DNA from: Actinomycetota bacterium
GTDB taxonomy: Bacteria; Actinomycetota; Thermoleophilia; Gaiellales; Gaiellaceae
DNA length: 23,861 nt
Direction: 5' to 3'
Assembly (NCBI GenBank): GCA_013812265.1
Contig: JACCTQ010000175.1
Coordinates: 1 to 23,861 of the forward strand
In this document: positions 7,651 to 15,195 of the stretch, piece by piece
Numbering within the stretch: position 1 is the stretch's first letter
How the letters are laid out: every line of letters begins with the position of its first letter
Program-made: the position numbers and the translations under genes
Notes under the pieces: generated by a model
Databases searched by the model: none
The model's input: the letters and a program-made list of their open reading frames with translations, nothing else
Told to the model about the DNA's origin: nothing

Positions 7651-8295
7651 GTGAGCCTAACGATCGATCGTTTCGTCCTCGGGCCGGTGCAGGAGAACTG
7701 TTACTTCGTGCGGAGTGAGCGCGGCGCCGGCGAGGCCGTCGTCATCGACCCCGGCGGTGATGCCGCGCAGCTGCGCCTGGAGCTCGCGCGCCTCGGCGCG
7801 CGCGTCACGGCGATCCTCATAACCCACGCTCACTGGGATCACATCGCCGGCGTCGCCGATCTCGCCGAAGGGACAGGTGCGCCCGTGTACGTACCCGCCG
7901 CGGAACGGATCGTGCTCGCCTCCCCTGACGACTTCTACGCGGGACAGGGCATCTACGTCCGCCCGCACGAGGCCGAGTTCACGCTGGAGGGTGGGGATTC
8001 GCTCGAAACCGCCGAAATCTCCTTCGAAGCCATCTCGGTTCCGGGTCACTCGCCGGGACACCTCGCCTTTTATGCCGACGGCTCGCTCTTCTCCGGAGAC
8101 GTTCTCTTCGCGGGATCCGTAGGGCGCACCGATATCCCGTTCGGCGACTGGGAGGCGCTGTCGGAGTCGATCCGCCTGCTCGTCGAGCGCTTTCCGCCGG
8201 AGACGGTCGTACTTCCGGGCCACGGACCGGAGACGACGCTCGCTGCCGAGCTCGCTCGCAACCCGTTCCTGAACGAGCTGCGCGCCGCACGATGA
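7651..8295 (+). CDS. Metallo-beta-lactamase-fold hydrolase, glyoxalase II-like
   Basis: The 214-residue protein has the full metal-binding signature: H59-A-H61-W-D63-H64, H133 in VPGHSPGH, D150 in FSGDVLF and H191 in LPGHGPET. The N-terminal strand (FVLGPVQENCYFV) is typical of YcbL-like hydroxyacylglutathione hydrolases, which are shorter than classical GloB. The substrate may be a small thioester such as an S-lactoyl thiol; actinobacteria often use thiols other than glutathione, so the exact thiol is open. The reading frame is open much further upstream, but that stretch is antisense to the cupin gene. The GTG at 7651 starts the fold correctly and has a -10 box upstream. It overlaps hisS by 4 bp (ATGA); the same pairing is seen in many bacteria. 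Confidence 0.92.
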   Translation: MSLTIDRFVLGPVQENCYFVRSERGAGEAVVIDPGGDAAQLRLELARLGARVTAILITHAHWDHIAGVADLAEGTGAPVYVPAAERIVLASPDDFYAGQGIYVRPHEAEFTLEGGDSLETAEISFEAISVPGHSPGHLAFYADGSLFSGDVLFAGSVGRTDIPFGDWEALSESIRLLVERFPPETVVLPGHGPETTLAAELARNPFLNELRAAR

Positions 8296-9539
8296 AGAAG
8301 TTCAGAGCGCCGCGCGGGACGCACGACGTGCTCCCGTCCGAGTTTCCGTTGTGGAACCGCGTCGTGCACACGGCCGAGGAGGTGTGCGCCCGCTACGGCT
8401 ACGAGCCGATCACGACACCGGGTTTCGAGGACACGGAGCTGTTCGTGCGCACGTCGGGCGCCGGCTCGGACATCGTACGCAAGGAGATGTACACGTTCGA
8501 TGATCTCGGAGGGCGGTCACTTACTCTTCGGCCCGAGGCCACGGCGCCGATCTGCCGCGCCTACGTCGAGCACGGCTTGCACCGCCGGCCGCAGCCGGTC
8601 AAGCTCTACACGATCGCCGCGCTCTACCGCTACGACACGCCGCAAAAAGGGCGATACCGCGAGCACCACCAGTTGTCGGTCGAGGCGATCGGCTCCTCGG
8701 AACCCGCGCTCGATGCGGAGGTGATCCAGCTCTACACCGAGCTTCTCCGCCGGCTGGGCATCGAGAGCTACACGATTCAGCTGAACTCGATCGGTGATCG
8801 CGAATGCCGTCCCGCGTACATCGAGCGACTTCGTGCATGGGTCGCTGACCACGAGGCCGATCTCGACGACGAGACGCGCCAGAAGGCCGAGGTGAGCCCG
8901 CTACGAATCTTCGACACCAAGAACCGGGACGTCTCCCGGGCGCTCGAGGCCGCTCCGAAGATCGGCGAATCGCTTTGTGGGCCGTGCAGCGAGCACTTCG
9001 CGCGGGTTCGCAAGTTCCTCGACGCCTACGGCGTCCCGTACGAGCTGGTGTCGACCCTCGTTCGCGGGCTCGACTACTACACCCGCACGACGTTCGAGTT
9101 CGTCAGCAATGCGCTCGGCGCGCAGGACGCCCTGGTGGGAGGTGGACGTTACGACTACCTCGTGGAGCAGATCGGCGGCCCTCCCACGCCGGCGCTCGGA
9201 TTCGGCGCCGGCATCGAGCGGCTGCTCATCGCCATCCAGGAGACCGGGGCGGTCGCGGAGGGCCGGGAGATCGACGTCTTCTTCGTCTGCCACGACGACG
9301 ACGAGCGGCGTGAGGTGCTGCCGCTTCTGGCGGAGTTGCGCAGACATGGCCTTCGCGCGGAGCTGGACTACGCAGGGCGCTCGGACAAGGGTCAGGTGAC
9401 GCAGGCGAACCGGCTCAAGGCGAAGCGGATCGTCATCGTCAACAGCGTCGACGGGCTCGTGCGCGAGCGCGACGGCAGACCGGACTGGAACATCTCTCTG
9501 CTCGACCGGAGCGGGTTCGTGGAGAAGATGAGGGCATGA
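8292..9539 (+). CDS. hisS: Histidyl-tRNA synthetase
   Basis: Charges tRNA-His with histidine. The 415-residue class II synthetase shows GTHDVLPSE (residues 9-17), the motif 2 region LYRYDTPQKGRYREHHQ (about 111-127), the histidine-specific block RGLDYYTRTTFEF (about 258-270), GGGRYD (about 283-288) and motif 3 ALGFGAGIERL (about 301-311). A C-terminal anticodon-binding domain of about 90 residues follows. It overlaps the upstream hydrolase gene and the downstream aspS gene by 4 bp each, the common bacterial hisS-aspS order. Confidence 0.98.
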   Translation: MKKFRAPRGTHDVLPSEFPLWNRVVHTAEEVCARYGYEPITTPGFEDTELFVRTSGAGSDIVRKEMYTFDDLGGRSLTLRPEATAPICRAYVEHGLHRRPQPVKLYTIAALYRYDTPQKGRYREHHQLSVEAIGSSEPALDAEVIQLYTELLRRLGIESYTIQLNSIGDRECRPAYIERLRAWVADHEADLDDETRQKAEVSPLRIFDTKNRDVSRALEAAPKIGESLCGPCSEHFARVRKFLDAYGVPYELVSTLVRGLDYYTRTTFEFVSNALGAQDALVGGGRYDYLVEQIGGPPTPALGFGAGIERLLIAIQETGAVAEGREIDVFFVCHDDDERREVLPLLAELRRHGLRAELDYAGRSDKGQVTQANRLKAKRIVIVNSVDGLVRERDGRPDWNISLLDRSGFVEKMRA

Positions 9540-11275
9540 CCTGGCGGAGCGCCATGGCGGGGGCGATCCGCTCCGAGCAGGTCGGCGAGCGCGTGACGCT
9601 GGCGGGCTGGGTTGCGCGCAGGCGGGACCACGGAGGCCTCGTGTTCATCGACCTTCGCGACGAGGAGGGCATTTGCCAACTCGTCGTCAACCCGGAGCGG
9701 GCTCCGGACGCGGCGGAGCGTGCGCACGGCACCCGCGCGGAGTCCGTGGTCCAGGCCGAAGGAGAGATCGTGCGGCGCGCGCCAGAGGCCGTGAACCCGA
9801 ATCTGGCGACCGGCGAGGTGGAGGTCCAGGTCGATCGCCTGGAGATCCTGTCCCGCTGCCCGCCACTTCCGTTCCAGCTCGACGAGGAGGGCGTCGACGA
9901 GACGCTGCGCATGCGCTACCGGTGGATCGACCTCCGCCGCGCGCGAATGCAGAGAACCATCCGCATGCGCGCCCAGGCCGTCTCGATCATCCGCCAGGAG
10001 ATGGAGGCGTCCGGCTTCGTCGACATCGAGACGCCGATCATGTGGAAGCCGACCCCGGAGGGTGCCCGCGACTTCCTCGTTCCCACGCGGCTGCAGAAGG
10101 GCCGCTTCTTCGCTTTGCCGCAGTCGCCCCAGATCGCGAAGCAGCTGCTCGTGATCTCGGGGTTCGAGCGCTACTACCAGATCGCCCGTTGCTTTCGAGA
10201 CGAAGACCTGCGAGCCGACCGGCTGCAGGAGCTCACCCAGCTGGACGTCGAGATGGCGTTCCCCGACATGGAGTACCTCTTCGATCTGGTCGAGCAGACA
10301 GTCCAGCGCGTGTGGCGCGAGTGCATCGGCGTCGAGCTCGAGATTCCGTTCCGCCGGATGCCGTTTCGCGAGGCTGACCTACGCTATGGCTCGGACAAGC
10401 CCGATCTTCGCTTCGATCTCGAGATCGAGGATGCGACCGAGCTCACCCGCGGCTCTGGCTTCGGTGTGTTCGCCAACGCACGGGCTGTCCGGTATCTCAC
10501 CGTGCCGAAGGAGTTCTCGCGCGCGGAGCTCGCCCGCCTCGAAGAGTTTGCGAAGGGCTGGGGAGCGAAGGGGCTTGCCTACCTCGTGTACGGAGAGAAC
10601 GGCGAGGCACGCTCTCCGATCGCGAAGTTCCTGTCCGAGGCGGAGCTGTCGGCGTTCCGGCCGGAGCCGCGCTCGACCGTTTTCTTCGGCGCGGACGAGC
10701 CCAGGATGGTGTCGCGGGTGCTCGGCGCACTCCGGCTGCAGCTCGGTCGAGAGCTGGGACTGGTCGACGAGACCGCGTGGCGGTTCGCCTGGATCACCGA
10801 CATGCCGCTGCTTGCCTGGAACGAGGACGAGCGCCGCTGGACGGCGGAGCACCATCCGTTTACCCGACCGACCGAGGAAGGGCTGGCGCTCCTCGACACC
10901 GACCCGGGAGCGGCGACCGCGGTCGCGTACGACCTCGTCGGGAACGGTCTGGAGCTCGCCGGCGGCTCGTTCCGGATCCACGAGCCAGAGCTCCAGGCGA
11001 GGATGTTCGATCTCCTCCGCATCTCGCCCGAGGAGCAGCGCGTGCGCTTCGGGTTCCTGCTCGATGCGCTCGGTATGGGGGCGCCGCCACACGGCGGTAT
11101 CGCATCGGGGATCGATCGGCTCATGATGGCGCTCGCCGACGAGCCGTACATTCGGGACACCCTGGCGTTTCCGAAGAGCCAGGCGGGCGTGGATCCGATG
11201 ACGGGGGCGCCGACCGACGTTTCACGTCAGCAGCTCGACGAGCTCGGCATCCGGACCGTCGAGTCGACGCAGTAA
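9536..11275 (+). CDS. aspS: Aspartyl-tRNA synthetase, probably non-discriminating (Asp/Asn)
   Basis: A 579-residue bacterial-type AspRS. It has an N-terminal OB-fold anticodon domain, class II core motifs (for example FRDEDLRADRLQELTQLDVEM), a GAD insertion domain and the motif 3 region GASGIDRL-like stretch ending GVDPMTGAPTDVSRQQLDELGI. In the OB fold the sequence is RRRDHGG with H32, where discriminating enzymes such as Escherichia coli have RRRDLG. His at this position marks the non-discriminating Pseudomonas aeruginosa enzyme, so this AspRS probably also makes Asp-tRNA-Asn for later amidation by GatCAB. The start at 9536 overlaps hisS (ATGA) and has GGAG at 9521-9524; an ATG six codons later is also possible. 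Confidence 0.96.
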   Translation: MTWRSAMAGAIRSEQVGERVTLAGWVARRRDHGGLVFIDLRDEEGICQLVVNPERAPDAAERAHGTRAESVVQAEGEIVRRAPEAVNPNLATGEVEVQVDRLEILSRCPPLPFQLDEEGVDETLRMRYRWIDLRRARMQRTIRMRAQAVSIIRQEMEASGFVDIETPIMWKPTPEGARDFLVPTRLQKGRFFALPQSPQIAKQLLVISGFERYYQIARCFRDEDLRADRLQELTQLDVEMAFPDMEYLFDLVEQTVQRVWRECIGVELEIPFRRMPFREADLRYGSDKPDLRFDLEIEDATELTRGSGFGVFANARAVRYLTVPKEFSRAELARLEEFAKGWGAKGLAYLVYGENGEARSPIAKFLSEAELSAFRPEPRSTVFFGADEPRMVSRVLGALRLQLGRELGLVDETAWRFAWITDMPLLAWNEDERRWTAEHHPFTRPTEEGLALLDTDPGAATAVAYDLVGNGLELAGGSFRIHEPELQARMFDLLRISPEEQRVRFGFLLDALGMGAPPHGGIASGIDRLMMALADEPYIRDTLAFPKSQAGVDPMTGAPTDVSRQQLDELGIRTVESTQ

Positions 11276-11278
11276 GGT
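11273..11278 (+). promoter_or_regulatory. Putative -10 box overlapping the aspS stop codon
   Basis: TAAGGT whose first three bases are the aspS stop; 9 nt separate it from the ATG at 11288. The spacing is at the long end of those seen here. A Shine-Dalgarno-like GGCGG directly before the ATG is an alternative, so read-through from aspS is equally possible. Confidence 0.3.
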
Positions 11279-11287
11279 GCGCGGCGG

Positions 11288-12145
11288 ATGTGGGGACGAC
11301 TCGGGCCAAGATTTGCCGTAGAGGCGGGTTTTCTCATCCTCGTGGCGGTTGCGCTCGGCTTCGCGGAGCTCCGACCGCTCTCGATCGTGATCGTGATGGC
11401 TGCGGCGTGGCTCCTGGTCTCCCTGATCGAGTTGATCGCCTCTCGGCAGTCGCGCTACCCGGTCATGGCTCAACGCACAACGGTCGCGACCACTGAAGCG
11501 CCCGCATCGCCTGGGCCCGAGCAGACCGCGGTCGGGGACGCCACCGAGGAAACGCCAGCCCAGGAACCGGCGCCCGGCGGCGGCCCGGGACAACACGGGG
11601 ACGTGCGTGAGGACGGCCCGGACCAAGGGCCGCGCGCCCGCCGGCGCTGGTTCAGGCGTCGAGAGCAGCCTGGAGAAGCGCAGGTAGAGGCAGCCGTTGT
11701 CGAGACCGGTCCTGTAGAGGAGCCTGGCGACGGCCAGCCCGAGGCGCGCCCGGCGGTCGCCAGCGAGGCCGAGGACGAGCCTGCCGGCGCGTCCAGGCGG
11801 CGCCGGTGGTTCCGAGGGCGTGGCGATCTCGGGGCAACGCCGGCCGCGGAGCCCGGCAGCGGCGAAGCGCCGGCCCCGGAGCCCCTGACCGGCGAATCGG
11901 TCGGCGAGCAGCCGGCCAAGACAGAGTCGAGCGCGCAGGAGGACGAGATCGACGCGGCCACCGAGTCGCCGCGACGTGGCTGGCTCCGTCGCCGCGAGCG
12001 GCCGGCCGACCCGCTGAGCGAGCGGGCGCCCGAGGCGGAGCCCGTGTCCGAGGATCCGCTCCTCGACGGCCCGGGGGCCGATTCCGACCGGGTCTCGGAC
12101 GAGGTTGTGACAGCGGAGCGGGGCGGGGAGGAGGTTCGCTCCTGA
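11288..12145 (+). CDS. Membrane-anchored, largely disordered protein with three basic-aromatic repeats
   Basis: The 285-residue protein has two hydrophobic segments near the N-terminus (about 11-26 and 31-50). After them comes a 230-residue tail rich in Pro, Ala, Glu, Gly and Asp that looks disordered. Three short basic-aromatic motifs recur in the tail: ARRRWFRRRE (117-126), SRRRRWFRGR (169-178) and PRRGWLRRRE (228-237), spaced 52 and 59 residues apart and separated by acidic linkers. Such motifs could bind acidic membrane lipids, nucleic acid or a partner protein; this is inference. I recognise no family. The gene overlaps the next by 4 bp, suggesting that the two proteins act together at the membrane or envelope. 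Confidence 0.8.
   Translation: MWGRLGPRFAVEAGFLILVAVALGFAELRPLSIVIVMAAAWLLVSLIELIASRQSRYPVMAQRTTVATTEAPASPGPEQTAVGDATEETPAQEPAPGGGPGQHGDVREDGPDQGPRARRRWFRRREQPGEAQVEAAVVETGPVEEPGDGQPEARPAVASEAEDEPAGASRRRRWFRGRGDLGATPAAEPGSGEAPAPEPLTGESVGEQPAKTESSAQEDEIDAATESPRRGWLRRRERPADPLSERAPEAEPVSEDPLLDGPGADSDRVSDEVVTAERGGEEVRS
12125..12134 (+). promoter_or_regulatory. Strong Shine-Dalgarno supporting a CTG start at 12142
   Basis: GGGGAGGAGG lies 7 nt before CTG 12142. It is the best ribosome binding site in the window and decides the start of the next gene, which has no ATG or GTG in a suitable place. Confidence 0.55.
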
Positions 12146-12567
12146 GCGGTCCGGCTCTCGCGCAGCGCGAATTGGCCTTGGCCGCGGTGGCGCTGCTAGC
12201 CGGCGTCATCGCCCTCGCAGTCGCATCTACACGGGCTGCGCGCTCCGAGGCCGGGTCGCTCCCAAGATCGATTCCCGCCCCGGGCGGCGGCTGGTACTCG
12301 GGTCTTGCCGGCTCGGGCGGCGAGACCTTCAAGCCCGGGCGGACCAAATGCGGTTACCTGGTCACTCCGGAGACGCGCGGAGTCGCCCACTCGGTTCTTC
12401 CGTGCGACGTAAAGCTCTTCATCTCCTACAACGGTCGCGAGGTCCTGACACAGGTAATCGGCCCGGGTCCGTACGTGGCGGGACGGCAGTTCCAGCTCAC
12501 GAAGGCGCTCGGTGATCTGCTCGACCTGCAAGGCACGCAGGAGATCCGCTGGCGCTACGCCGGCTAG
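12142..12567 (+). CDS. Secreted or membrane-anchored double-psi beta-barrel (RlpA-like) protein
   Basis: A 141-residue protein with an N-terminal hydrophobic helix (about residues 11-28, LALAAVALLAGVIALAVAS) acting as a signal or anchor. A small domain follows with GGWYSG, GVAHSVLPCDVKLFI, a GxGPYVAGRQFQLT segment and a final RWRYAG. This matches the RlpA/double-psi beta-barrel pattern used by enzymes acting on cell-wall glycans. Two cysteines probably form a disulfide. In active RlpA the loop reads DRGPF with an essential Asp; here it reads GPGPY, so lytic activity may be lost. The CTG start overlaps the previous stop (CTGA) and has a strong Shine-Dalgarno; TTG 12172 is the fallback start. 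Confidence 0.72.
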   Translation: MSGPALAQRELALAAVALLAGVIALAVASTRAARSEAGSLPRSIPAPGGGWYSGLAGSGGETFKPGRTKCGYLVTPETRGVAHSVLPCDVKLFISYNGREVLTQVIGPGPYVAGRQFQLTKALGDLLDLQGTQEIRWRYAG

Positions 12568-12582
12568 CCTCGCGCGATCCGC

Positions 12583-12588
12583 TAGCAT
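12583..12588 (+). promoter_or_regulatory. Putative -10 box of the 6S RNA gene
   Basis: TAGCAT followed by 7 nt and then G12596, where the long closing helix of the RNA begins. The spacing fits transcription starting at the first base of the helix. Confidence 0.5.
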
Positions 12589-12595
12589 GCTGCCC

Positions 12596-12763
12596 GGGTA
12601 GATCGAGCCTGTGCGCGGCTCCGCGCACCAATGTAGAACCAACACTCATGTAGAGGGAGCCCGCGTCCGGAGGGTGCGCAGCACCTAACGGCAGGGCACC
12701 CACCTGGTTTGCCAGGTTCCTACATGTGCGGGGTTGTCGGCAGGCTCGGGTCTACCCATTTTT
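12596..12763 (+). ncRNA. ssrS: Probable 6S RNA
   Basis: The 200-bp gap before mnmA holds a long closed structure. Its ends pair: GGGTAGA (12596-12602) with TCTACCC (12751-12757) and CGAGCCTG (12604-12611) with CAGGCTCG (12741-12748). Inside are GTGCGCG/CGCGCAC (12611-12617 with 12622-12628) and ACCTGG/CCAGGT (12702-12707 with 12712-12717). The segment from GGGTGC through CACCTAACGGC to GGGCACCCACCTGG resembles the conserved part of bacterial 6S RNAs, from memory of the family and not from a search. 6S RNA imitates an open promoter and binds RNA polymerase with the housekeeping sigma factor. The transcript is followed by ATTTTT, which probably ends it. Another structured RNA cannot be excluded. 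Confidence 0.68.
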
Positions 12764-12766
12764 CTC

Positions 12767-12772
12767 TAGCCT
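12767..12772 (+). promoter_or_regulatory. Putative -10 box of mnmA
   Basis: TAGCCT followed by 6 nt and the mnmA ATG at 12779: the leaderless geometry also seen at hutH and alaS. It starts right after the T-run that ends the 6S RNA gene. Confidence 0.5.
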
Positions 12773-12778
12773 GCAACG

Positions 12779-14038
12779 ATGATCGAGGTCGCAGGGGACT
12801 CTTCACGAGACGGCGACTGGGCGCTCGTTCGACTGCGCGTAGAGGGAGACCGTATTCTCGAGGCCGACGCGGATGGACTCGGTGCGCGGCTTGGCGGCCT
12901 GTCGCTGCTGGAGGCTGCGGCGGTGCCTGGAGAGCCACTCGCCGTCGACGCGCTCGCGAACGCGCTTGGGCCCATCTTCCGCGCTCGACGCGACTCCGGG
13001 CGGGTGGCGGTGGCCATGAGCGGCGGCGTGGACAGTGCGGTCGCCCTGCTGCGGAGCGGCCCCAAGGCGATCGGGGTGACGCTTCGGCTCTGGCTCGATC
13101 CCTCTGGTCCGAGCGCGGAGCGCGCATGTTGCTCGCCGGAGGCGGTGCTCGCCGCGCGCAGGACCTGCCACTCGCTGGGTTTGCCACACGTCACCCTCGA
13201 CCTGCGTGAGAGCTTCCGGCGGGCCGTCGTGGAGCCGTTCGTTCGCGGGTACGGGCGCGGCGAGACGCCGAACCCGTGCATGCGCTGTAACGGGAGCTTT
13301 CGCTTCGGCCAGCTGCTTGACTTCGCCCGCCGTGCGGGCGCCGACCGTCTGGCCACCGGCCACTACGCGCGCATCGTCGAGCGCCACGGGCGGCTCCTCC
13401 TGGCGCGCGCCGCCGATGCCGGCAAGGACCAGTCGTACATGCTCGCGCGACTCGATCCACGCCGCCTCCGGCAGATCGAGTTCCCGCTCGGAGATCAGTC
13501 GAAGGAGCGGACTCGAGCCGAGGCGCGCGCCGCCGGTCTGGAGGCAGCCGGGCGCGCCGACAGCCAGGAAGCATGCTTCCTGGCGGGCGACGACCTACGG
13601 GCTTTTCTCGTGCGCCGCGGGCTCGCCGGCGAGTCGGGCGCTGTGGTCGACGACGAAGGCCGAGAGCTGGGACGGCACGACGGCTTCTGGCAGTTCACTC
13701 CCGGACAGCGGCGCGGCCTCGGCGTGGCGACAGGCACGCCGTTGTACGCGCTCCGGACGGAACCGCGTGCGAACCGCGTCGTCGTTGGACCGCGCGAAGC
13801 GCTCGCGCGGCGGCGCGTGCGGGCCTCCGGGCGTCTGTTTGCGCCGGTGGAGCGGGCCGAGGTCAAGCTCCGGTACCGGTCGCCGGCGGTTCCGGCACGC
13901 GTAGAGCCGGCTTCGCGCGGCTTCGTGCTGCACCTCGACCAGCCGGCGTATGGGGTCGCCGCCGGGCAGGCGGCGGTGCTGTACGAGGACGACGCCGTCG
14001 TGGGCGCCGGAATCATCTCGTCTTCGTCCGCCACGTAG
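12779..14038 (+). CDS. mnmA: tRNA-specific 2-thiouridylase MnmA with N-terminal extension
   Basis: Adds sulfur to U34 of tRNA-Lys, tRNA-Glu and tRNA-Gln using ATP and a persulfide. The PP-loop motif SGGVDS is at 81-86. The two catalytic cysteines are C170 in ETPNPCMRCN and C266 in DSQEACFLAGDD. LATGHYAR (about 191-198), the CCSPEAVLAAR block and the C-terminal barrel are typical. The protein is 419 residues, with about 75 residues before the usual start. The extra part (LVRLRVEGDRILEADADGLG) looks like the beginning of an IscU/NifU-type scaffold domain but has no cysteine; this is a tentative resemblance. The start has a -10 box 6 nt upstream, and the gene lies 15 bp after the 6S RNA gene. 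Confidence 0.94.
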   Translation: MIEVAGDSSRDGDWALVRLRVEGDRILEADADGLGARLGGLSLLEAAAVPGEPLAVDALANALGPIFRARRDSGRVAVAMSGGVDSAVALLRSGPKAIGVTLRLWLDPSGPSAERACCSPEAVLAARRTCHSLGLPHVTLDLRESFRRAVVEPFVRGYGRGETPNPCMRCNGSFRFGQLLDFARRAGADRLATGHYARIVERHGRLLLARAADAGKDQSYMLARLDPRRLRQIEFPLGDQSKERTRAEARAAGLEAAGRADSQEACFLAGDDLRAFLVRRGLAGESGAVVDDEGRELGRHDGFWQFTPGQRRGLGVATGTPLYALRTEPRANRVVVGPREALARRRVRASGRLFAPVERAEVKLRYRSPAVPARVEPASRGFVLHLDQPAYGVAAGQAAVLYEDDAVVGAGIISSSSAT

Positions 14039-14041
14039 GAT
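14036..14041 (+). promoter_or_regulatory. Putative -10 box overlapping the mnmA stop codon
   Basis: TAGGAT whose first three bases are the mnmA stop; 9 nt precede the ATG at 14051. This would let the regulator and sigma factor pair be transcribed separately from mnmA. Confidence 0.3.
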
Positions 14042-14050
14042 CGCTTCCCG

Positions 14051-14437
14051 ATGGACGAGATCACGCTCACCCTGCCGCGCGATCGGTCGTTCCACGGGAT
14101 CGCCAACCTCGTCCTGGGCGGTCTCGCCACCCGGCTGAGCGTCACGATCGAGAGCCTCGAGGACCTCCAGACCGGCATGGAGAGCCTGCTTGCCCGTGAC
14201 GAGGACGCGGGCCGGGTGACCGTTTCCGTACGCGTTCGACCGGACGCGCTCGAGACGTCCATCGGGCCCTTCGGCGCCCGGGTGCGCGACGAGCTCGCCG
14301 GTGACGGGGAAGATCGCGTGGGACTGCGGCGGATTCTCGAGACGGTCATGGACCGCGTCGAGGTGGGCGAGCGTGAGGGCGGTCACTGGGTGCACCTGAC
14401 GAAGATGCTCTCGGAACGTAAGGAACCGAAGGGCTGA
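14051..14437 (+). CDS. Degenerate RsbW-like anti-sigma factor (GHKL fold)
   Basis: The 128-residue protein fits the serine-kinase anti-sigma fold of the RsbW/SpoIIAB type: an opening strand ITLTLPRDRSFHGIANLVLGGLATRLSV, a helix ESLEDLQTGMESLL and a final GLRRILETVMDRVEV / GGHWVHLTKML. Two ATP-site features are missing. The N-box asparagine of the family (EACTNAVxH) is absent in residues 40-52, and the glycine-rich loop is reduced. It may therefore bind a sigma factor without kinase activity, or act as an adaptor. Its stop overlaps the start of a SigB/SigF-type sigma gene (TGATG), the standard partner arrangement. I first considered archease; the order of secondary structure and the context argue against it. 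Confidence 0.65.
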   Translation: MDEITLTLPRDRSFHGIANLVLGGLATRLSVTIESLEDLQTGMESLLARDEDAGRVTVSVRVRPDALETSIGPFGARVRDELAGDGEDRVGLRRILETVMDRVEVGEREGGHWVHLTKMLSERKEPKG

Positions 14438-15195
14438 TGCCACCGGAGCGAAACGAGAAGGTCCTCCTTCGCCGCTACCACGAGCAGGGAGACCTGGCCG
14501 CGCGCGAGCAACTGATCGAGCAGTACATGTCGCTCGTCCGATCGCTGGCCCGGCGGTACTCCTACCGAGGCGAGCAGCTCGATGACCTCGTCCAGATAGG
14601 CGCCATCGGCCTGATCAAGGCGATCGACCGCTTCGACTTGAATCGCGGCGTCGAGCTCAGCACGTACGCGACTCCCAACATCATCGGCGAGATCAAGCGT
14701 CACTTCCGGGACAAGGGCTGGTCCGTGCGAGTGCCCCGCGGCCTACAGGAGCTGAACGTCCAGCTCTCACGCCTGATCGAGCAGCTGACGGTTCAGCACG
14801 GCCGGTCGCCTACCATTCCGGAGCTCGCCAAGGCGGCCGGTACGCAGGAAGAGGAGGTGCTCGAGGCCCTCGAGAGCGGTCGGGCCTACAGCTCCGTCTC
14901 GCTCTCGACCGGCGGGGGAAGCGACGAGGACGGCGACCTCGCCCCGCTCGACTCGATCGGCACCGAGGAGCAGCAGTACGAGATCTCCGAGGACTGGGCC
15001 CTCCTCGCACCAGGATTCCGCGTTCTCGACGAGCGGGAGCGCACGATCCTGCACCTGCGCTTCTTCAAGGGGCTGACGCAGTCTCAGATCGCCCAGCAAG
15101 TCGGCATCTCGCAGATGCACGTATCGCGGCTGATTCGCCGCTCGCTGGAGAAGATTCGCGAGGAGATCGCGGTCGAAGAGGAAGTCGCGCCATGA
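14437..15195 (+). CDS. RNA polymerase sigma factor, SigB/SigF/SigG type
   Basis: The 252-residue sigma-70 group 3 factor has region 2.2 (DDLVQIGAIGLIKAIDRFD, about 49-67), 2.3-2.4 (STYATPNIIGEIKRHFRDKGWSVRVPR, about 75-101), region 3 (about 105-150) and region 4 with a helix-turn-helix (LTQSQIAQQVGISQMHVSRLIRRSL, about 213-237). The linker between regions 3 and 4 is acidic and glycine-rich (about 150-190). Group 3 factors of this type direct stress or development genes in actinobacteria and are usually held by an RsbW-like protein. The preceding gene is such a protein, overlapping by one base. The stop overlaps a lipid-kinase-like start (ATGA). Confidence 0.95.
   Translation: MPPERNEKVLLRRYHEQGDLAAREQLIEQYMSLVRSLARRYSYRGEQLDDLVQIGAIGLIKAIDRFDLNRGVELSTYATPNIIGEIKRHFRDKGWSVRVPRGLQELNVQLSRLIEQLTVQHGRSPTIPELAKAAGTQEEEVLEALESGRAYSSVSLSTGGGSDEDGDLAPLDSIGTEEQQYEISEDWALLAPGFRVLDERERTILHLRFFKGLTQSQIAQQVGISQMHVSRLIRRSLEKIREEIAVEEEVAP

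Noticed and set aside
14051..14437. Archease
   Set aside because: Similar length, but the pattern of strands and helices and the overlap with a SigB/SigF-type sigma gene fit an RsbW-like protein better.
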